Shown piece by piece: positions 1 through 10,453 of a stretch of 64,000 nucleotides of DNA. Each line of letters begins with the position of its first letter. Position 1 is the first letter of the stretch. Source of the stretch: Scedosporium boydii (lineage: Eukaryota > Ascomycota > Sordariomycetes > Microascales > Microascaceae); NCBI GenBank assembly GCA_002221725.1, contig NJFT01000134.1, positions 47,427 to 111,426 of the forward strand, in the 5' to 3' direction. Position numbers and translations under genes: made by a program. The notes under the pieces were generated by a model. The model was not told the DNA's origin. It saw nothing but the letters and a program-made list of their open reading frames with translations, and did not search any database.

Positions 1-910
1 GACATTGTTTCTTTTGCTCTCTCACAGCCAATGGGCAGTGCGTAAAATAAACTTATATCTTGCACCGAAGATAAAAAAGCAATCAAGAAAGGGTACAGGT
101 TGAAAAAGAAAGAAGAGTGAAAAAGGGGAATGCAGTACATAGGTCTGATAGGGTCGAACAAAATGCGTGCTAAGTTTTTTAAAGCGGTTGGGCAAAAGCC
201 TCCAAACTAATCGTCGACCAAGCCAATGAAGAAGAAAACAAAAGAAAAGGAAAGAAAAAGAAAATAGAAATAAAGCAAGGACACGTCAATGTATATACCC
301 TCGGGGTTCAAAACCTCTCAAAACCTGAACTTGAACCCGACCTGCCTTGAGAAGCTGGGCGGTGCGTGCATCGGAAATCGCCAGGAGGGCCTTCTTGAGT
401 TGAGAGGCAAAGAGGCCGAAATACCGACATGGAGTTTCGTCATCAAGCAAGTCTCGGCGAGGTTGAAGTCGGCGAAAGACTCAGAACGCTTGTAGCTCCA
501 GCCACCTGCGTCAGTCGCACGCGAGAAGCCTCCGACGTCTCCATTCTCTCCGATTTCATCGTCCTCAAAAGGGCATTCGTCATTCCTCGTGAACGGCCCA
601 CCACACACATCCCAGCCTCATCGACTCTGCCATTTGGCAATCACAGCCCGTGCTGTCCATTTTTTAACTGTAAACGCCGGGACCCCATCCCCTAGCCTAT
701 CGGAAAACGCCAAATGTCCTGGGATAAAAAAGGAATAGCACATAGTCCCGAACATATGCCTAGCCTAGTTCGTTCTAAGTAGATCGAACAGGCTCGATAT
801 ATCGAAAACAACAAAGTAACAAAGCGTACATGTATCGCGTAGAGATAGATTTGCTCATAAATTCCAGTCGTTGGCCACAATCCACCGTCATCCTCCTTCC
901 CTCATTTCGC
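1..910. other. Intergenic, 3' flank of the bZIP gene
   Basis: No gene can be supported here. Short ORFs exist on both strands near positions 290-700, but none has a recognisable domain, splice structure or start context. The 3' untranslated region of the minus-strand bZIP gene should lie in the right-hand part. The first 280 bases are purine-rich (runs of aaag/gaaa). Confidence 0.5.
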
Positions 911-2391
911 TTATAACAGCTCGTCGCTGCCACTAGCAACACTGCTTTCGATGGCTTTGATAATATCGCGTTCGGAGAAGACGGGTCCTTGACCGTCGCA
1001 CTTCGCCTGGTGCTTTATGCGCTCGCTCACGTCACCAATGTCAACAAGACCACGCTTGTAGAGGTCATGCGAGATGATGAGGTCCCAGGCAGCCCCGGCC
1101 GCGAGGAGGCGCTCGCCATCGTCGGAGGTGACGATCCTGTGGCTGGGTGTCTTGTTCGCGTGGTTCGAGAGCACATTGGAGTAGAAATCGGTGGGGTTAT
1201 AGTGCATAGGACCGGTCGTAGTAGGCTCAGGTGAGAGAGAGCTGTTGCTGTGGCCATTCTGAAGGCCGCTGGTGGCCCGGAGAATCTCGTTCTCCGTGCT
1301 AATCTTCTGTAGATCCTGCTTCAGGCGCTCGTTCTCAGCAACAGCAATCTGCTGCGACTCCTCAAGGTTGGCAAGCCGCTGCTCTAGGTCTTTGACATGT
1401 CGCTCCTTGCGCTCGCGGAAAGCACGCTGACTAAATAAGACGGTTAGATTAGCATCCAAGCGATCTATGAGGCTTCTGAGGAGAACTATTTGACAAGAAG
1501 GTGTGTTTCTCGATAGGGGCGATCGATGAGCTGCAGTAGGGAATGCAGGGCAGCATGTGCTCCGTAAGACGCATCCTTCACTAGAGGGACAGCCCTTCCC
1601 TTGCTGGCAAAGCTAAAGCCGGAAGCTCGCGACCGGTGTTACATCTCTCAATGGGAAATGGCTAGTTCGAGCCAGGGAAAAAGACATGGCACAACGAAGA
1701 GTGTATGAAGGGAAGTACCTACGCTGCTCGATTCTGGGCCTTGCGCCTAGACTGCGCCGGGGTCAGGTCATCTTCGTCAGAATTGGACTGGCCCCTACGG
1801 CTCTGGTTGTATGCCTGCTGTGCGTTGCGTTGCTCGTCGCCACTCGACTCAACTTTCGCAATCGACAGGGCGTCAAGAGGGTGCTGCTTAACCTGGGCCG
1901 CACCGTTCAGCAGCGGTTGCGCGACCTGCTGCGTCGTGATGGCATTGTGACCTGGGGGAGTTGGGGGCCCCGGGAAGGTGGCAGTCTGGTTGAATTGGGT
2001 GGGAAAGGTACCATCAAAGGCGGCTTGGTATTGTTGTTGTTCGCTGGGGAAGGGATCGAAGACCTCCTGGAGAGTGAGATGAGATGGTTAGTAATCCACA
2101 GCCTGGCTAAATGCGGGACCCATTGATTGTTCGAGAACGTGAGGCACAGACGTGAGGGGAAGGAAACATAAGAGTGGCAGGACCACAGAAGCAGGAGTGA
2201 GGACAAAGTGCAAAGGGCAAAGGGAGAGACGTGATAGAGGAATAGGGTTCCGGGGGAGCGCATACCGGAGGCGAAGTGGTGTTGAAATCGTCCGAACCCG
2301 CCGAGTGGGAGTTGGACGGGGTCAACGGCGGCATGCTCATGAACTGGTAGGGCTGAGGGCCGCCGAAGAATTGCTGCCGCGAGTAATCCAT
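911..2391 (-). CDS. AP-1-like bZIP transcription factor (329 aa, 3 exons)
   Basis: Predicted sequence-specific DNA-binding transcription factor acting in the nucleus. Exons are 2391-2266, 2066-1723 and 1430-911 (990 nt with stop); the introns of 199 and 292 nt have GT-AG ends. The joined frame restores the Pap1/Yap-family basic signature N-R-A-A-Q-R-A-F-R at residues 154-162. A zipper follows with heptad positions L172, L179, A186, L193, I200 and L207. The N-terminus is Gln/Pro/Ser-rich with the stretch PPLTPSNSHSAGSDDF. The C-terminus (about 240-329) contains TSDDGERLLAAGAAWD and CDGQGPVF, and ends SGSDELL. The second intron splits an Ala codon inside the basic region. Only one cysteine (C301) is present, so the paired Cys-rich redox domains of Yap1/Pap1 are absent. 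The start is the ATG at 2391 that opens exon 1. Family assignment is firm; the target genes are unknown. Confidence 0.9.
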
Positions 2392-3360
2392 TGTTTTCCA
2401 ACTGTGACGACGGTCGGCCGGGTTTGAGGCGAAAAGCGGTAACTAGGGCGATGCAAAGAGGGAGAGGAGAAGGGCAGCTAAACTTGTCGCTGCTGCTCGA
2501 TCGACGGTGCTATACTGATCAGAGCAGCGTTGTATTTTCGTGGAGCGTTGGGATCCTCCTTCAGGATGTGTTTGCACTTCAAGTTGAAAAATAATCGTCA
2601 AAAGTGATAAGTCGCTTCAGATCGTAGAATCGTGCTTTTTTTTTTGGTCTTCTTTTCTTCTCGAGAGCAGAAACTAGGGCTTCCGGGTGTTATGTTTTGG
2701 CGGAAAAATGCAAAATGTCTCTCTTTCGGCAGGCTCTGGTCGGTGAAGTTCGATGTTCAAGTAGTTGAAGTGGGAGGAGGGGGACCAAGTTTAAACTCAG
2801 AAGGCAAGGAGGGCTTATTTGGGGGACGGACTCGGGATTGATGGTTTCAATGGAATTTGGGTTTGGATTTGGAGGGGGAAATCAATGGAACCTGGACCAC
2901 GCACTGGACCATGCACTGCACTAGGCATGGAAGCTGAGGAGCACAAGCAGCAGAAGCAGCCACGGGAAGGGGGGCGTGGCGCAAGTTGCAACGCAGCCAA
3001 AGGAACGTGATGGAACGCAGCGTGAGGGAAAATGAATTGCGCGAGACAGGGTAACAGGGGGTACGAAGGGACATGGGAGTTGGTAAGTTCAACGTTGAGG
3101 GGATGCTGCGATCCAAGTACGAAGTGGAGATGTACAGAGTAGTGTCCAGTTGTACCGGGCCGCCCTCCTGTTAACGGCTAAGGTGACCGTGTAGTACAGT
3201 TGCAAGGCACGAAGTACAGAATTGTACAGCCACTGCTACCATCTCCGCGTAAGTCCGTCTCCAGACGCTAGTAATGCGACTTGGAGCTGTAGCCTGGCAT
3301 TTCCGGGAACAGAGTGGGCATGTCTTGCAGGGGACTAAAGTTCCTTGTACCGAGTAGTGT

Positions 3361-3377
3361 ATGTACGAAGTAGTGTA
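3361..3377 (+). repeat. 17-nt repeat with TACGAAGTA core, copy 1
   Basis: ATGTACGAAGTAGTGTA is found here and again, exactly, at 41459-41475. It contains the 9-mer TACGAAGTA that recurs throughout the intergenic DNA of this window. Confidence 0.75.
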
Positions 3378-4650
3378 GAGGGGGGCAATTAGGCTCACAC
3401 CAAACCAGTTAACGAAGAAAGAGTGTGGAACTAGCGCAGCCAGCCAGTCCAGGGACACTGACACCTTGACTATGGACGAATTGCTCCGGGGGGAGCGAGG
3501 GAGAGCCCGCTCTTCGATGCATATCCCAAAGTCCTGGTTTCTACATATAAAAGGACGAAGTACAAAGAAGGGACAGAGCAGAAGGCCTTGAATATAGTGT
3601 ACAATATACACTAGGACCAGACCAGTACCACTGGATTGAGCGCACTCTCCTCCCCATACTTGATCCATAATGTGCGAAGTAGCGTACGAGCAAAATTGCA
3701 TCACCGACCAAATCTCGTCGACCCGTCGACTTTATCCAATGTCCTGTGCACGAGGCACGTACACTATCTCCATATATCCAGCATCCACTGTCTAGTATCC
3801 CAAATCGACGGGTGGAGAGATCGGCCCTACCCACGAGATTAGCATAGCGCCAAACCATAATGCCAGCACGGGGGGATACCCGACGTCAAGCGAGTACAAG
3901 CTAGTGTGCCACACACGAAGTTTGGTTGGACGGGGCGGGGGCCTGCTCGTACCTTCCGTGCTTTCGTTAGGTCATTGAGCGTCTGTGATTGCACAGAAAA
4001 CGATCTCTGCACCAGGACCAGACCTGGACCCTTCGACCCTTCGACGTCGTTGCTGCTGGGACCAGCTGGTTACAAACATCTGAAGTACAGACCTTGGAGG
4101 TGACGTTTCTGCCGTCAATTGCGTGGTATACTTCGTAGCCATAGCCAGGCTAGCCAGGCAGAGTCGGGTAATACAGGTTTACAACTGATCAAGCAAGATC
4201 AATTACTTCGTGCTACTCAGCACGTGCGGTCTCTTGCCGTATCTTAGTGCTTAATACATCTGAGGCTTCGGATAAGGCCTCGCCTCGAGTCAAGCGAGGA
4301 GGTAATACCGAGCAAAGCCAGACTAGCAAATTGATCCCTCGATCAAGAATACATACCCTTCACAGTGGATGTTGTTGCATCATCGTGTTGAGTGTTTTCG
4401 TTTTCTTCTCCGCAACCCCAGTCGCCGACCATTGAGTAGAATTCAGAGACACCCACGCTCATGAAGACACGAACCAGCAGACGAACAATGCATGGCTAGC
4501 TATGCCGCATTACCTAGCTCCCCGTCCTACAGCTCCTGGGGTTAATACAGCGCGGGAAGACGAGATGATCCTCCACTCATCGATAGACAATTGTAATCGG
4601 TCAAGGGAAAGCGTGCGCCACCGATGCATGACCGGTGGGAGATTCCTTGC

Positions 4651-4674
4651 TCTTGCTCCTGCTCCTGCTCCTAC
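4651..4674 (+). repeat. Imperfect GCTCCT/GCTCTT hexamer repeat
   Basis: A short run of imperfect hexamers (gctctt, gctcct, gctcct, gctcct) in non-coding DNA. Ordinary microsatellite. Confidence 0.6.
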
Positions 4675-7030
4675 TAGCTGCTTGTTGCCAGCTTGCCCGC
4701 CCTCGTCATGTATTGCAGCCCACTTCAGTACTATTCTTCACGTACTTCATTTGATGCTGGAATGATTCCGCCTATTATTACTATTCGCTGGCGATCTCGG
4801 AAAAGTACTGTGCTTCCTCCGCTTTGCGCCCCTCCTACCACTACTGCAAAGGGTCTTCGTCACGGAAAGGCAATCTCGGGCGGGATGCACGCCAGGGTAG
4901 GTACTATCGGTGACGGTCAGCCCGAGTTCAAAACAAAGTTTAAGGAAAATTTACTATTTATCCTTGCGTCGCAAAGGGAAGTCTAGACTTCCCGCATATC
5001 AGATGGCTAGGAACCCGGCAAGCTTGATTTACTTATAGTTTAACTACCAGCCATTACAGCAGAAGGCTGGGAGCATGGAAGAGCAGATCCATGAGCCTTA
5101 CACTTTCTAATTCTCACCAGCTCCCCCGCACGGACTTCCCCAGAGCGAGGTGTGGCATGTGTGAGTTACTGTCCTTCGTACTCTATGTGTATCCGACGGA
5201 AGGCGAAGGACAAGACGGCGCCGTGTGCAAGCACGTTTCTCCTGAGCCGAGACCTCAATCTGCGCCGCTGAATTGGTCTGATGCAGAGACTGGGGTTAAA
5301 CGGCAACCAGGCCAAAAGGCTAGAATCCTTTTTGAGCTAGGCTAAAATCTAACCTTCCCCTCCCCCCATCTGCCCCCAAAACCCACCCGGAGCTTCATCA
5401 AACTGTCCCAAAAGGGGCCGTGATGTGCGAATACCCCAACCTTTCTCTTTACGAGGACCAGTGGTGCAAGCTCCTGGAAGGATCAACCACACCCACACCG
5501 GCCCAAAGAAAAGCCAAGATACGCCATTTCCTGCATGTATTGTACGAATCCGCCATTCTCTTTGGTCCTCTGGACCCATATGTCCGGGATGGAGAAAATG
5601 CACTCACGATCTAGTCTTGGCGTCCCCCCCAAAAAGCTTGTTGAGGACCTTATCTGCGATGTAGTGTACAAAGTACAGTGCAACGAGTCTTTTTCTCGGG
5701 ATCGCCTAGCCTCAAACAAATGCCCCCGGAAACGAGTGGCGTAGCGATCTACGAAGTAAGTCGGGGATAGTAGCCAAACTCCACGAGGCCAAGTTTAACG
5801 ATCGAGCTGTCAAAGCATACGGTAATCCGCTCGTCATCCAAGCTCACCGAACAAGCTCACATCAGGAGGAGATCGATGGCCTGGGTTTTCCACCACCTCA
5901 CTTTGAAAACTGCTAATTTTGCTGATGGTATCTATGCAATACAGGTTAGATCTCGCTTTCTCGGGCTTTCGAGGAGAGTTACACACTGGTCTAGGTGCCC
6001 AACATACCTTAATCCATGGCTGGCCCTAATGCCACTCGGCTCCGCTCTGGGGTTTCAGAGGTTATCTTACTTTCGTCTGGTACGTAATGCCGAATCAACC
6101 AGTGCCGTTCGTCGCGCCGCTTTACAGTTTACACTAGTTCACTGCTTCTTCGCGCAAGGGACCCTGGATTCAGCTGGACTTCCCAAAAGTCACTTGTACT
6201 TGTCACCCTCTTCCAAGCTAAATCCAGCCCTTCCAGAACAACACGCCAAAACCAACACACACACCCAATTGCGACATCACGGGTTATTGTCCCGCCGCTT
6301 ATCCCGCACGGGTTCCTCACATGTAGAACATGCAACCACCACGTTGATCTGCTCGCCAATCCACCAGACCCTCCCGGAGCTCGAGGACAAGAGACCCCTT
6401 GCCCTTTCCTATTTTGTGACGTCGTCTGGCCTGGCCTCTTTAGGTCCAGCACACGAATGCCGCTAGGTTACGATAAGAAAAAGAACAAGAGCAAAAGTTG
6501 GCCAAACTAACTGGCTTCAAATTGATGATGGCTACACTTCCCTCCACTCTATCTAGTTTCTGCTACCCGGAAAAACTCGAATCATCCATCTCATACACGA
6601 CCTCGACCGTCTCTCATATCTCATCTCCAAAAGGCATGGGGTTGTAAGTTAGGGTTAAAAAAAACATGGTGAAATACATCGAAGAGAAAGAAAGTAAGAG
6701 AGGAAAAGGAGAAAAAAAAAAGTAAAAACATAGGTAAAGTTCATTCCACCATCGAAGACATTCTCTAGTCTCTGTTCCCCAAAATTGCAGACAAAGAAAA
6801 CAGTGGGCAACTTGTAGGAAAGGGGTTGAGAAAATCGTCGATCCATCCGTCCTCCTGCCATCAGCGACACTGCACCCAAGCCATCACATCTCTGCTCGTA
6901 TGAAGGGAAAGAAAAATAATGGGAAACCGTCCTTGAGTCAAAACGTGAAAGGAACCCCTCGTCCAGTCTGTGTGGTAAAGCGCTTTAGCCGTTGACGTAT
7001 CGTTCGTCGAGGCTTGTCTTCCATGGTTCT

Positions 7031-7729
7031 TTAACAGATGACGATGTTGTGTCTTCTCAGAAGCCGCTCGTAGAGCGCAAGCCTATCACGCTGCTCCGCA
7101 ATCTTTTCTCGCTGCTCGGCGATGGTGTTCATGCGGTCTTCCAAGGCCCGGTCGGCGCACTCGAACTTATGCTTCCAGTCCTTGACAAGGCGCCGGAGAT
7201 AGGCAATCGGCTCCACCGACGAGTGTCGGCACTCCTTAAGGAGCTGTCGTATACGGACCCTCATGCAATCATTGTCGCGCTCGAGCCGACCGACCTCGTC
7301 ACGGAGCCTCGCCACTTCTCGGCCTCTCTTATCTGCCAGGGAGACGGCGCTGTCGAGGGACTGACGGAGGGAGGCATTCTCGTCACACAGCTCTCGGACC
7401 CGACACGTGAGTTTGTCTTCGCTGGCGCGGAGTCGCTCGTTCTCGTGTTCGCTCTTCTTGAGGCTGGACTTGAGTTCGCGAACCTGGCATCGCAGATCCT
7501 GTTCCGACTTGACGAGACCGTTCCATTCGTCTACGGGGACGTGGAGACAGTCCTGGTGCTTGTGGCAGAGAGTGGGCTTGCCGCACCGGGGTTCGTGGCG
7601 GCGCTCGTGGTGGTGATGATGCTCGTAATGGTGGTGATCATGGTGGTGGTGGTGAGATCGGGAGCGCTTGAGCTTGACGAACTGGGTGTTGCCCCCCGGT
7701 AGGGTCTCGACGTAGACTCGGGTCGACAT
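7031..7729 (-). CDS. Histidine-rich coiled-coil protein of unknown function (232 aa)
   Basis: Single-exon model from the ATG at 7729, giving MSTRVYVETLPGGNTQFVKL at the N-terminus. The frame stays open 132 nt further upstream to 7861 but has no ATG there, so an upstream exon is possible. Residues about 26-42 form a histidine cluster (five His, D, three His, Y, E, five His), followed by Cys/His pairs (RCGKPTLCHKH). From about residue 65 to the end the protein is highly charged, with long Glu/Arg/Lys/Leu heptads typical of a coiled coil. No signal peptide or membrane segment is visible. The histidine cluster could bind metal, which is inference. No family recognised; it is called as a gene on length, composition and uninterrupted coiled-coil periodicity. 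Confidence 0.7.
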   Translation of the reverse strand: MSTRVYVETLPGGNTQFVKLKRSRSHHHHHDHHHYEHHHHHERRHEPRCGKPTLCHKHQDCLHVPVDEWNGLVKSEQDLRCQVRELKSSLKKSEHENERLRASEDKLTCRVRELCDENASLRQSLDSAVSLADKRGREVARLRDEVGRLERDNDCMRVRIRQLLKECRHSSVEPIAYLRRLVKDWKHKFECADRALEDRMNTIAEQREKIAEQRDRLALYERLLRRHNIVIC

Positions 7730-10453
7730 GAGAAGGGCCTCGTTGAGGTCGGGACACGAGTGGTGAGGAGTTAGGCGTCGGTGGTGCGACTTGTCTTTGC
7801 GGCAGGTCTCCTCACAGATGATCTTGCCGCCGTCGCCCACCTCGATTGTTGAACCCGTCAATGTGGTGTTTTTTTGGTTGTTCGTGTAAGTGGGAGTGAA
7901 CCCCGCCTACCTTGTTGAGAAGCGTAGCTTGAAGTTGTTCAAGGTAGGCTTCCAACAACAGGAGCGAGGCACGAAGAACGGGAAAAGGCTTTCGACGTTC
8001 TTTCTTCTTCTTTTTTTTTTGGTCGTCTTTGTTGACTTAGACTCTTTGGCGCGTAAAGAGTGGAAGTCGGTCGGTTGGAATACCAGAAGTGGATAGTGGT
8101 CGCTCGATACGGAAGTGCGGTTGCTGGAATGCGGGCAAGACAATGGAGGGACGGCAGTTTGAGGTACTTAAGCTCTGATATATACTCTTGTTTTCTCCCA
8201 AGAGAAACTTTTTCAAAGAAACGAAGTCTACGAAGAAGCGCAGGTGATCAAAGCAGAAGACTGTATGGCATGGCCTCCCACTAGAGACAAGCCCTGGCAG
8301 GTCCTCACGGGAGAGGCCCGTCCCTACACAGTTATGGCGAAATAGTAGGTGAAAGTCGATTTTCTCAGTGTTAGAATAGAGAATCCAGGCATCATTTTGC
8401 AGGGGAGGGGCCCAAATTTACGGTCTACATCATGAAATGGCCGGATATCGGGCCCGGCGCAGCCTGCCCACGAGGACCCTGCATATGGTCTCCAGAGGTG
8501 TGGTGGGTGGGGAGCAAGGGTTGGGCATAGCGGCCAAGCGGTAGGCTCACTCGATGCCAGGGGGAACATCTCTACGATTCTGAGATTCATTCACCAAAGA
8601 GTTGGAGGTGAAAGAGACCCAAGTTTGCTATATGGAAGTAGACTTGAAAGGGTGGGAGGGGATAAAGGAGGGCGGGAATAATGGTCATGTAGACACGCTC
8701 ACAAAATGGCGAGAATGAGACTTCGTGTGACGTCCCTGGCCTTGGGTCTTGGCCACGAGTCCAACGAGCATGTCCAGAATGTCTCAACTTGGCCGTCGCC
8801 CTCTTGTGCGATGAGAGATTATATGACTTATTTTTCTCACGCGCGCCTTCGAGGAAAATTGCTCTTGAAGTGGAAACAAAGGAAGCAACAGATTTCGCTC
8901 ATTCTTTCCGTCCCTCCTGTTAGACTTCTTTTTTCCTTGTTTTTTCCGAGTGTTGGAGAGGAGATGTGAGATTGTCATCCTCACCAAAGCAGCTGTGGAG
9001 TGGAGGGCGTGACACAAGATTCGAGATGCAGGGACAAAGGTCCCGCGTTCCTTCCCGGACCAATCACGACTACCTCCATTTAACCGAAGTTCAAGCTGAC
9101 ACCTACCGCGTCTAGCGCTTAGTGATCACAGCCAATCATTTTTCTAGTTCCCATGGCAAAGTGTCCCGCGCAAAACAGCACTGAGCACAGCCATCAAGAC
9201 ATCAACGCATCGCCTCGGCCAGACCCAAACCCTTCTTCGACTTCGCGAATCACCTGTTTAGTAGGGTGTGAAGCTCATATCGGCCTTTAAGTTATCTAGA
9301 AATACTCGTCTTCACCCTCTATCCTCAACATGCTTCCATGGTCTGGAGCCCGAGAATGTGGGTTTTCTCTCAAATGAACTGTCCTGTTACCTTTAGCAGT
9401 CCCGGGTCTGGTTGTCTTTGACCGCTCACACCTTGGCGAAAGCCCGGTGGACAGAGATTCCTGGAACTTGGGGGTCCAAGGCTCCTGAATTGTCCATATC
9501 CTCCCGCACCATCCCGCACCTCCGAACCCACCCGGCCTACTTTTCGGGCCGGTCTTGACGTGACGTGACCAGGATTGCGAACTGCCGTCTCTCTCAATCT
9601 CAGCATGTGAGAAAGGAGAAGAACGACCGAGGTTGCTTAATTGACTTAAAAGTGGATTTATTGCTCGTTCGAACGTTGTCTGCTCCATTTTCCTTTGGGT
9701 CCGCACCGGAACTCTGACATCACGAGCACATCCAGTTCCGTTCCCTCGGGCCCGATGAGGCGCTGCAAGAGAAATTTTCTTCTCGAGATGATAGCTGCGC
9801 CAAGTTTAGGCGTCGAATGCTGCCTAGCAGCTTGAAGTCGGGCGGGTTGGCGGAAAGAAGCTTCGCGAATGGCACACTCGTGCTTTACGGAAGGCGTTCT
9901 GCAACCAACGTCTATGGCTTCATGACCCAAAATCACATTGAAAAAGGCATGGAACATTCGGGAATGATAATTCGCCACACATGATGAACTATGAGGTCCG
10001 AGTGGGCAGTATTCACCTTCGGGTCGCTTCCCTTGATGCAAGAAGGCGCAGCAGTCCACAAGTCATGGCCCAGGGCAAGGCCCTATCGTCCGCCTCACTG
10101 CTATGCTTCGCAGGCACCCGCATTCTGCAAATGTATGAATGTTGTGCATGCAGTGCACGCCATTTCTGTGAGACATGAGACATGCTGCACGCTGTCCTCC
10201 AGCAGTGGCCACGAAAATCTGTGTTGAAGTCACGAGCCGTAGGGTTCAGTTCGAACTTTTGAGGCAAGCCTCGAAGGATTTGATCACTCACTCAAGGGAC
10301 CTATAAACTTTGATTTATTGCTATCGACCTATACTTCTTCTACTTCGTACTCCGCCCCCGATCTAATGCTCGCCGAGTGTGTCAGGAGTTGGGCTCCCTT
10401 TCTATGGCCTAACGAGGCAAATCGCAAATGGCATCCTTTGCCCCGGCCACAAT
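7730..10453. other. Intergenic between two minus-strand genes
   Basis: No supported gene. The left end should hold the promoter and leader of the His-rich coiled-coil gene, including a T-rich tract at about 8005-8022. An ACGAAGT word is at 8221. Exact TACTTCGTA lies at 10341-10349, shortly downstream of the CxxHxC gene stop. ORFs at 9296-9706 and 9658-10059 (minus) have no recognisable features. Confidence 0.5.
10341..10349 (-). repeat. TACGAAGTA dispersed motif (example copy)
   Basis: One of at least 15 exact copies of TACGAAGTA/TACTTCGTA. The others begin at 3364, 4129, 5750, 12908, 18067, 19576, 38237, 39611, 41041, 41462, 41907, 47879, 52000 and 57975. All lie outside the exons called here. 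Many one-mismatch variants also exist (for example 3119, 4205, 18643, 38524, 43802, 47024). Confidence 0.85.

Larger units (their letters stand above)
2392..7030. other. Long intergenic region upstream of the bZIP gene
   Basis: About 4.6 kb with no supportable gene. The best ORF (5876-6466, plus) has no recognisable domain and looks like chance. Positions 3110-4250 are dense in AGTAC-type words, including copies or variants of TACGAAGTA at 3119, 3209, 3364, 3555 and 4129, with another exact copy at 5750. A T run lies at 2635-2644 and a (GCTCCT)-like imperfect repeat at about 4651-4674. The stretch 6649-6657 reads TTAGGGTTA. Part of this is probably the bZIP promoter. Confidence 0.5.

Noticed and set aside
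318..608. 96-aa minus-strand ORF downstream of the bZIP gene
   Set aside because: No ATG in good context, no flanking exon found, and no recognisable family.
1431..1459. In-frame extension of the bZIP last exon giving an apparent start
   Set aside because: The apparent start is a TTG inside the intron; the acceptor at 1431-1432 restores the conserved NRAAQRAFR motif instead.
5876..6466. 196-aa plus-strand ORF
   Set aside because: No domain, no splice structure and random-looking composition, so not supportable.
6649..6657. TTAGGGTTA, a possible telobox-protein site or interstitial telomeric repeat
   Set aside because: Only one and a half repeat units; TTAGGG words elsewhere in the window are not above chance.
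6992..7702. 236-aa plus-strand ORF opposite the His-rich coiled-coil gene
   Set aside because: Leu/Val-rich product is the expected reverse complement of a Glu/Arg/Lys coiled coil; no family features.
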